A stretch of DNA of 58,767 nucleotides from Rhodovastum atsumiense (GTDB lineage Bacteria > Pseudomonadota > Alphaproteobacteria > Acetobacterales > Acetobacteraceae), in assembly GCA_026225115.1 (NCBI GenBank), contig JAMFSE010000104.1, positions 1 to 58,767 of the forward strand, given 5' to 3'. The translations under genes and the position numbers were made by a program. How positions within the stretch are numbered: the first letter of the stretch is position 1; the number at the start of each line of letters is the position of its first letter. Below the pieces are notes generated by a model, which did not search any database, was not told the origin of the DNA, and saw nothing but the letters and a program-made list of their open reading frames with translations. This document shows positions 53,405 through 58,767 of the stretch, one piece after another.

Positions 53405-53938
53405 TTACAAGCCGGAAAGCGCGTCCTCGCCATCCAGCGTTGCCGCGACGGCGTGTACCACGGCGGCAATCCGCACCGCGGTCTGCACCTGCTCCTGGCT
53501 CAGCCCAGCATCGCGCACGACTTTCTCATGCGCCGTCAGGCACATGCCGCAGCCATTCACGGCGGACACCGCCAGCGACCAAAGCTCAAAATCCACTTTT
53601 TCCACACCCGGCTTGCCGATGACATTCATCCGCAGCCGCGCCGGCAGCCGCTCATAATCGCCGCCCACCAGATGCACGAAGCGATAGTAGACATTATTCA
53701 TGCCCATGATCGACGCCGCGGCCTTTGCCGCGGCCAGCGCTTCCGGCGATAACTGCGCGCCAAACTCACTAACAACGGCCCGGGTGACTTCCGCATTCCT
53801 CGAAGCCAGCGCACTGGCCACAAACGCCCCAGCCCGCTGCTGCGCCGTCAATGTTGGATCCGCCGCCAACGACCCAAGGTTTAACTTGATATCCTTGGCA
53901 TATTCCGGAAGCCGTTCTTTCAACGCTTCAATACTCAT
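53405..53938 (-). CDS. ahpD: Alkylhydroperoxidase AhpD
   Basis: 177 aa from ATG 53938, with GGAGGTT upstream. The peroxidase motif CGMC (Cys130, Cys133) with His137 matches the AhpD/CMD family ([16 protein letters not shown]). AhpD recycles AhpC. It lies about 120 bp downstream of ahpC on the same strand, consistent with one operon. Confidence 0.94.
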   Translation of the reverse strand: MSIEALKERLPEYAKDIKLNLGSLAADPTLTAQQRAGAFVASALASRNAEVTRAVVSEFGAQLSPEALAAAKAAASIMGMNNVYYRFVHLVGGDYERLPARLRMNVIGKPGVEKVDFELWSLAVSAVNGCGMCLTAHEKVVRDAGLSQEQVQTAVRIAAVVHAVAATLDGEDALSGL

Positions 53939-54060
53939 CTCGAACCTCCATAAAAAAACACCGGGCGTCACCACCCGGCGCTCTCAAAAAATCTAACACA
54001 CAGCTACAGCCTATCGAATTCGCTGTGGTGAGTCAGCCTCAGCTGGCCGCCACGGCGGAT

Positions 54061-54615
54061 TTAGGCTGCGGGCTTGAGGAATTCTTCGCCTTTCTGCCAG
54101 TTGCAGGGGCAAAGCTCATCTGATTGAAGACCATCCAGCACGCGAATAACTTCCTGCGGGTTACGGCCAACATCGAGATCGTTAACCGAAACAAACCGAA
54201 TCACATTGTCGGGATCGACAATGAACGTCGCCCGCAGCGCCACGCCGGCAGATTTGGAAATAATGCCCAAAGCTTCGGAGAGTTCACGCTTGGTATCGGC
54301 CAGCATCGGGATCGCAAGACCCTTCAGGTCTTCATGATGCAAACGCCAGTTCAGATGTACGAATTCGGTATCGGTCGAAGCGCCGTACACGACAGTGTCA
54401 CGATCCGCGAATTCGCCCTTCAGCTTGCCGAAAGCAACGATTTCAGTCGGGCAGATGAAGGTGAAATCCTTCGGCCAGAAGAAGAAAACCTTCCACTTGC
54501 CCGCATCGCTCTTCTCGGTGATGTCGACGAATGCGGTGTCCAGCTTCAGCCCGGCAGGGCCGCCCTGGACAGCTTGAACGTTAAAGCTTGGGAATTGATC
54601 GCCAATGGTCAGCAT
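54061..54615 (-). CDS. ahpC: Alkyl hydroperoxide reductase AhpC (2-Cys peroxiredoxin)
   Basis: 184 aa from ATG 54615, with AAGGAAA upstream. The peroxidatic Cys55 lies in DFTFICPTEIVAF, and the C-terminal DELCPCNWQKG carries the resolving Cys, with a CxC arrangement seen in AhpD-linked AhpC. It reduces organic peroxides. Divergent from oxyR, its likely activator; ahpD follows. Confidence 0.96.
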   Translation of the reverse strand: MLTIGDQFPSFNVQAVQGGPAGLKLDTAFVDITEKSDAGKWKVFFFWPKDFTFICPTEIVAFGKLKGEFADRDTVVYGASTDTEFVHLNWRLHHEDLKGLAIPMLADTKRELSEALGIISKSAGVALRATFIVDPDNVIRFVSVNDLDVGRNPQEVIRVLDGLQSDELCPCNWQKGEEFLKPAA

Positions 54616-54653
54616 GCAGAGTTTCCTTCGGTTGTTAACGGGTTTGCCAAGCC

Positions 54654-54683
54654 TATATGTGCGAACCGGCGATATTATGCCAA
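54654..54683 (-). promoter_or_regulatory. Possible ahpC promoter in the ahpC/oxyR gap
   Basis: On the minus strand, TTGGCA (54683-54678) and CATATA (54659-54654) are 18 bp apart, a plausible -35/-10 pair upstream of ahpC. No clear full OxyR site (ATAG-N7-CTAT repeats) was found by eye in the 113-bp gap. Confidence 0.3.
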
Positions 54684-54728
54684 TGAATAATTCAAGGCAA
54701 CTTGATCGAAAAAACCGATGATGAAACC

Positions 54729-55640
54729 ATGACCCCATTACCCACGCCACAACAGCTCCGCTACCTCGTCGCATTGGCGGAAACCGGCCATTTCGGCCGC
54801 GCCGCCTCGGCCTGCGCCGTCTCGCAATCGACCCTTTCCGCCGGCCTGCTGGTGCTGGAACGCCAGTTGCAGGCGCAAATTCTCGATCGAACCGCCGGCA
54901 AGCACGTGGTTTTCACCACTTTGGGCCACGAACTCGTGGCCAAAGCCCGGCAGGCCCTGGCGGCTTTGGGCGCAGTGGCGGAAGCGGCGGACGCCGCCCG
55001 CGCCCCGATGACCGGTCCACTGCGCCTCGGCATCATCCCCACCATCGGCCCGTTCCTGCTGCCACGTCTGATGCCGCAGCTGCGCGCGCATTACCCGGCG
55101 CTGCAACTCTTCCTGCGCGAAGACCAGACCGAGCACCTGCTGGACCAGCTCGGCGCCGGTCAGCTGGATGTGCTGCTCCTGGCCGAACCCTGCGCCTGCG
55201 GCAGCGTCGAAACCCTGGCGGTGATGCGCGACGAATTCCTCGCAGCAATCCCCAAAAACCACCCGCTGGCCCTGCGCGACAGCGTCCCAATGCCGGCGCT
55301 CACCGCCGAGCGCCTGCTGCTGTTGGAAGATGGCCATTGCCTGCGCGACCAGGTGCTCGCCGTCTGCGGCCCAGGCGCCGCCCGCTCCGCCGATTTCGCC
55401 GCCACCTCGCTGCACACCCTGATCCAGATGGTCGCCGGCGGTCTCGGCGTCACGCTGGTTCCCAAACTTGCAGTCGCCGCCGGCATCACCGCCGGCACGG
55501 ATGTCGAGCTCCGAAAACTCGAAGGGGCAGGGGGCTGGCGCACCATTTCGCTCGCCTGGCGTCCCAACTCGCCGCGCGCCAAGGAATACCGTGCGCTGTG
55601 GCCGTTGATCGCCGCCGCGGCTACGCCGGATGTAAATTAA
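54729..55640 (+). CDS. oxyR: Hydrogen peroxide-sensing LysR regulator OxyR
   Basis: 303 aa from ATG 54729; ATG/TTG upstream give short extensions. The LysR helix-turn-helix is at about 5-65 (LRYLVALAETGHFGRAASACAV, SQSTLSAGL). Two redox cysteines, Cys204 and Cys213, lie nine apart in GHCLRDQVLAVCG, the exact OxyR pattern. Divergent from ahpC-ahpD, which it should activate under peroxide stress. Confidence 0.94.
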   Translation: MTPLPTPQQLRYLVALAETGHFGRAASACAVSQSTLSAGLLVLERQLQAQILDRTAGKHVVFTTLGHELVAKARQALAALGAVAEAADAARAPMTGPLRLGIIPTIGPFLLPRLMPQLRAHYPALQLFLREDQTEHLLDQLGAGQLDVLLLAEPCACGSVETLAVMRDEFLAAIPKNHPLALRDSVPMPALTAERLLLLEDGHCLRDQVLAVCGPGAARSADFAATSLHTLIQMVAGGLGVTLVPKLAVAAGITAGTDVELRKLEGAGGWRTISLAWRPNSPRAKEYRALWPLIAAAATPDVN

Positions 55641-55723
55641 GCAGGCGCTTTTTGAAAGGGCTGGCCGCCCGCGCAGCCGCAAAAACTTCTATAACCCGAG
55701 CCGGGATTGATCACGCAACGGGC

Positions 55724-56635
55724 TTATAGTTTCGAAATCACTTCGTCGCCGAAGCGCTGCACATTCTCGCAATATTCCGCGCGCGTATTGCCCGTCATAT
55801 GCACCGACCCAGCGGTCGCGCCCAGCTTGCTGAATTCGCCAATCAAATCGACCAACGCCTGCGGCGAACCTCTTTCAGCAAAGGCATCGATCCCGCTGAC
55901 GTCGATCGCCGGCATCTCCGCCCGGCCGATCTTCTCGCAATGCTGCTTCAAATAATCGATGCCCACCTGCAGATCCGCAGCATTCTCCATGCCAGCGGTT
56001 CGCGAGGTATTCGCCAAGGCGCCGCCGCTGGGCGCAAAAAACGGATTCCAGCCATCGGCCAGCTCCGCCACCCGGCGGATCGCACGCTTGCTGTTGCCGC
56101 CGACAAACAGCGGCACCGGCTGTTGCACCGGCGGCGGTAGAATCCGGCTGCCGAACACCTTGTACCCGGTGCCGTCGAAGGAAAATTCTTCCCCGGTCAG
56201 CGACACCCGCAGCGCCTGCATATATTCATCCGTCAGCTCGTTGCGCTGCTCGAAATCAACCCCCAGCGCCCGATACTCACCCTTCAAATACCCGGCGCCG
56301 ACGCTCAACGTCACGCGCCCGCCGGAAAACCGGTCGAGTGTGGCCACATCGCGCGCCACGATAAACGGGTTGCGATACGGCAGTACCAGAATGCCGGTGT
56401 GCAGCCGTAGCTTGCTTGTCACCGCCGCCAGCAGCCCCAGCAGCACGAACGGCCCCTGCGCGTGGTGCCCGCCGGCATCCAGCCAGCGGCCGGTAGGGCA
56501 GGGGTGGTCGGTGACCGCCGCCCCGCTGAAGCCGGCTTTCTCGACCGCCTGGCCAACCTCGGTGACCGCCTGCATCGTGGTGAATTCATCAACCGGCGTA
56601 ATCCGGTCGAACGGCAGCTGAACAGAAAGCTTCAT
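55724..56635 (-). CDS. LLM-class (luciferase-like) flavin-dependent oxidoreductase
   Basis: 303 aa. Luciferase-like monooxygenase TIM barrel: AVTDHPCPTGRWLDAGGHH, LRLHTGILVLPYRNPFIVARD (split by the family's IL-PYRNP pattern), GRVTLSVGAGYLKGEYRALG, PVPLFVGGNSKRAIRRVAEL. The F420 or FMN dependence cannot be decided from sequence. Convergent with oxyR; function unknown. Confidence 0.87.
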   Translation of the reverse strand: MKLSVQLPFDRITPVDEFTTMQAVTEVGQAVEKAGFSGAAVTDHPCPTGRWLDAGGHHAQGPFVLLGLLAAVTSKLRLHTGILVLPYRNPFIVARDVATLDRFSGGRVTLSVGAGYLKGEYRALGVDFEQRNELTDEYMQALRVSLTGEEFSFDGTGYKVFGSRILPPPVQQPVPLFVGGNSKRAIRRVAELADGWNPFFAPSGGALANTSRTAGMENAADLQVGIDYLKQHCEKIGRAEMPAIDVSGIDAFAERGSPQALVDLIGEFSKLGATAGSVHMTGNTRAEYCENVQRFGDEVISKL

Positions 56636-56770
56636 CGCGACGTTTCCTTCATTGAGCTATCGAGCCGGATTATATCTCTTCCGCTTTCAGCGCTATCCCA
56701 ACCCTCAGGCCAGGGTGATTTTCCGCCAGTACGATACGGCCATCATGCAACGCCATGGCAGCCACCCTGT

Positions 56771-57262
56771 CTAGAAGACGCCCAATGCAAGGCCGGAGGC
56801 CAGTGCGGCGCCGGTTTCGTGGCAGCGGGATAGGTCGGCCGAAGGGATTGTTTTGCGTGCCAGGATGGCCTCCGGGGTTTGGGCGTAGGTCAGGATGATG
56901 ATGGGGTCGGCGATTTGTTTCAGGCGCCAGCCGGTGGTTATGCGGGTTAGTTGGCGGAGCGCGTTCTGGCCGTCGCTGCCGGCGCAGATCAGGGCGGCGA
57001 AGGGGCGGGCGTTGAGGCGGTCGAGGCAGGGGTAGTAGCAGCGGTCGAAGAAGTCTTTCATCAGGCCGGACATGGCGGCGAGGTTTTCGGGGAAGGCGAA
57101 GATGTAGGCGCCGGCGGTTAGGACTTCTTCGGGGTGGGTGTCCTGGGCGCGTTTCAAGACGGTGGTTATGGCGGGTTCGGTGGTGGCACCCGCGGCGGCG
57201 GCTTCTGCCATTTGGCGGGTGCCGTCGGTAACGGAGTGGTAGACGACCAGGAGGGTTTTCAT
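56771..57262 (-). CDS. Flavodoxin-like NAD(P)H:quinone-type protein
   Basis: 163 aa from ATG 57262. The flavodoxin fold's FMN-phosphate loop is YHSVTDGTRQMAEAAA (near residue 8). Further marks: AGAYIFAFPENLAAMSGLMKDFFDRCYYP and PFAALICAGSDGQNALRQL. It may reduce a quinone or another small electron acceptor. It lies downstream of the hydroxyacyl-CoA dehydrogenase gene, separated by a REP palindrome. Confidence 0.85.
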   Translation of the reverse strand: MKTLLVVYHSVTDGTRQMAEAAAAGATTEPAITTVLKRAQDTHPEEVLTAGAYIFAFPENLAAMSGLMKDFFDRCYYPCLDRLNARPFAALICAGSDGQNALRQLTRITTGWRLKQIADPIIILTYAQTPEAILARKTIPSADLSRCHETGAALASGLALGVF

Positions 57263-57282
57263 GTCGCGTGCTCGTGAGGAGA

Positions 57283-57322
57283 GGGTGGGGTAGCGCGGCT
57301 TTGCCACACTACCCCACCCTAC
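57283..57322 (-). repeat. REP-like palindrome with GTAGGG head, minus orientation
   Basis: The stem arms GGGTGGGGTAG (57283-57293) and CTACCCCACCC (57309-57319) are perfect, and GTAGGG heads the element on the minus strand (57322). It resembles the REPs near the RAYT remnant, 53 kb away in the window. It lies between the flavodoxin-like and dehydrogenase genes. Confidence 0.65.
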
Positions 57323-57324
57323 GA

Positions 57325-58212
57325 TTAGCGGCTGGGTTTGGGTGGGGTGGTGCTGTAGTCGTAAAAACCCTTGCCGGATTTGCGGCCGTACCAGCCGGCT
57401 TCTACGTATTTTACCAGCAGGGGGCTTGGGCGGTATTTGGACTCTCCCAGGCCCTCGTGCAAGACGCGCATGACGGAGAGGAGTGTGTCCAGGCCGACGA
57501 AATCGGCGAGTTCCAGCGGGCCCATGGGGTGGTTGGCACCGAGTTTCATGCCGGCGTCGATGGACTCCACCGTGCCGGTGCCTTCATGCAAAGTGAAAAT
57601 CGCCTCGTTGATCATCGGGCAGAGGATGCGGTTGACGATGAAGCCCGGCGAGTCCTCGGCGGTGGCGATGGTTTTGCCGAGTTTGGTCGCGACTTCGTGG
57701 ACCGCGTTGTAGGTGGCCTCGGAGGTGGCGATGCCGCGGATCAGCTCGACCAGTTTCATCATCGGCACCGGATTGAAGAAATGCATGCCGATGAACTTTT
57801 CCGCCCGGCCGGTAAGGGATGCGAGTTTGGTAATGGAGATGGACGAGGTGTTGGAGGCCAGGATGGTTTCCGGCTTCAGCAGCGGTTGCAGCTTTTCGTA
57901 GATGTCTTTTTTGACGTGCAGCAGTTCCGGCACGGCTTCGATGATGAAATCGGCATCGGCCAACGGCGCGTAGTCGCCGCTGGTCGTCAGGCGGGCCAGC
58001 GCCGCGTCCTTGTCGGCGAGAGAAAAACTGCCCTTGGCAACCTGCCGGTCCATGTTTTTCGTCATGGTGGCGATGGCCTTGGGGATCGCGCCCTCGAAGC
58101 TGTCCACCAGGATCACTTCATAACCGGCGACGATGGCGGCATGGGCAATGCCGTTGCCCATGAGTCCGGCGCCGACGACGCCGATTTTTTGGATGCTTCC
58201 AGGGGCGCTCAT
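57325..58212 (-). CDS. 3-hydroxyacyl-CoA (3-hydroxybutyryl-CoA) dehydrogenase
   Basis: 295 aa. NAD-binding [13 protein letters not shown] is at residues 11-23. Catalytic marks: [40 protein letters not shown], and [19 protein letters not shown]. The C-terminal domain is family-typical ([18 protein letters not shown]). It oxidises 3-hydroxybutyryl-CoA. It overlaps etfA by four bases. Confidence 0.95.
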   Translation of the reverse strand: MSAPGSIQKIGVVGAGLMGNGIAHAAIVAGYEVILVDSFEGAIPKAIATMTKNMDRQVAKGSFSLADKDAALARLTTSGDYAPLADADFIIEAVPELLHVKKDIYEKLQPLLKPETILASNTSSISITKLASLTGRAEKFIGMHFFNPVPMMKLVELIRGIATSEATYNAVHEVATKLGKTIATAEDSPGFIVNRILCPMINEAIFTLHEGTGTVESIDAGMKLGANHPMGPLELADFVGLDTLLSVMRVLHEGLGESKYRPSPLLVKYVEAGWYGRKSGKGFYDYSTTPPKPSR

Positions 58213-58767
58213 AGACCTTTTTCGAGCTCCGGCAGGATGGTGAACAAATCGCCGACCAGGCCGTAATCGGCGACCTGGAAGATCGGAGCGTCTTCATCCT
58301 TGTTGATGGCGACGATAACCTTGCTGTCCTTCATGCCGGCGAGATGCTGGATGGCGCCGGAAATGCCGACGGCGATGTAGAGTTCCGGGGCGACGATCTT
58401 GCCGGTCTGGCCGACCTGATAGTCGTTGGGCACGAAGCCGGCATCGACGGCGGCGCGCGAGGCGCCGATGGCCGCGCCGATCTTGTCGGCGACCGCTTCC
58501 AGCAGCTTGAAGTTCTCGCCGTTCTGCATGCCGCGGCCGCCCGAGATGACGCGGCGGGCGGAGGTCAGTTCCGGACGTTCGGACTTGGACAGTTCCTGGC
58601 CGACGAAGGTCGATAGCCCGGCATCGCCCTTGGAGCCGATCTTTTCGATTGCGGCCGAACCACCTTCCGCCGGGGCGGGATCGAAGGCGGTACCGCGAAC
58701 GGTGATCACCTTGATCTTGTCGGCGGTCTGCACCGTGGCGATGGCGTTGCCGGCATAGATCGGACGC
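58209..58767 (-). CDS. etfA: Electron transfer flavoprotein alpha subunit (5' truncated by the window end)
   Basis: 186 residues of the C-terminal domain are present; the N-terminal part lies beyond the window. FAD-binding marks of ETF alpha: [43 protein letters not shown], and [18 protein letters not shown], ending [22 protein letters not shown]. With the beta subunit it takes electrons from acyl-CoA dehydrogenases. Coupled to the 3-hydroxyacyl-CoA dehydrogenase gene. Confidence 0.94.
   Translation of the reverse strand, partial: RPIYAGNAIATVQTADKIKVITVRGTAFDPAPAEGGSAAIEKIGSKGDAGLSTFVGQELSKSERPELTSARRVISGGRGMQNGENFKLLEAVADKIGAAIGASRAAVDAGFVPNDYQVGQTGKIVAPELYIAVGISGAIQHLAGMKDSKVIVAINKDEDAPIFQVADYGLVGDLFTILPELEKGL

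Noticed and set aside
57268-58266. 332-codon plus-strand frame
   Set aside because: It lies opposite the 3-hydroxyacyl-CoA dehydrogenase and etfA genes, which have strong motifs; its product is low-complexity and lacks a start site.

Overview
The window is chromosomal DNA from a GC-rich alphaproteobacterium. The mnmG-rsmG-parA-parB order, followed by holA, lptE and leuS, is the arrangement found near the replication origin in this class. An acidophilic or acetic-acid-type member of the Acetobacteraceae (Acidocella/Acidiphilium-like) fits the gene content, but the family is an inference. No rRNA, tRNA, prophage or CRISPR array was seen. The window starts in the 3' end of an unknown gene and ends inside etfA on the minus strand.

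Layout. 1-3.1 kb: gene end, RidA-like protein, His-rich secreted CHAP protein, mnmE. 3.2-12.9 kb: a stretch of accessory genes separating mnmE from mnmG. It holds a lipoprotein, a frameshifted REP-associated transposase with its REP palindromes, two AT-richer orphan genes, an arsR-GST-AHSA1-VOC operon, a patatin/membrane-protein pair, and a divergent XRE regulator/SDR pair. 13.0-23.0 kb: mnmG, rsmG, parA and parB, three near-identical parS-like palindromes around an acyltransferase gene, then holA, lptE and leuS on the minus strand. 23-28.4 kb: second acyltransferase, murI, ferredoxin, Tat-type MsrB, glutathione peroxidase, sugar isomerase. 28.8-32.5 kb: an MFS sugar porter and, upstream in the same apparent operon, a periplasmic-binding-protein/pentameric ligand-gated-ion-channel fusion. 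32.6-36.8 kb: SDR, two acyl-CoA dehydrogenase subunits, and an MpaB-family oxygenase. 36.9-42.5 kb: glycine-zipper lipoprotein, APC permease, a PIN toxin-antitoxin pair, nitroreductase, gene relics, cupin, zinc alcohol dehydrogenase. 42.6-51.0 kb: recQ and a polysaccharide cluster with two tandemly duplicated glycosyltransferases, a GT-B enzyme and a sugar epimerase. 51.2-58.8 kb: FKBP, a small exported protein, aspartate aminotransferase, ahpC-ahpD with divergent oxyR, a flavin oxidoreductase, a flavodoxin-like protein, 3-hydroxyacyl-CoA dehydrogenase and etfA.

How genes work together. mnmE and mnmG products modify the tRNA wobble uridine. ParA and ParB with the three palindromes probably form the chromosome segregation system. 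oxyR, ahpC, ahpD, msrB and glutathione peroxidase form an oxidative-stress set. The SDR and acyl-CoA dehydrogenases (34-36 kb) and hydroxyacyl-CoA dehydrogenase/etfA (57-59 kb) indicate acyl-CoA oxidation. The 44.6-51.0 kb block is a cell-surface polysaccharide locus.

The most unusual items are the binding-protein/Cys-loop-type channel fusion, the variant parS-like cluster, a family of nested inverted repeats placed after stop codons (including one splitting parA from parB), the REP/RAYT remnant, the patatin/6-TM pair and a glycosyltransferase paralogue that has lost its second catalytic domain.
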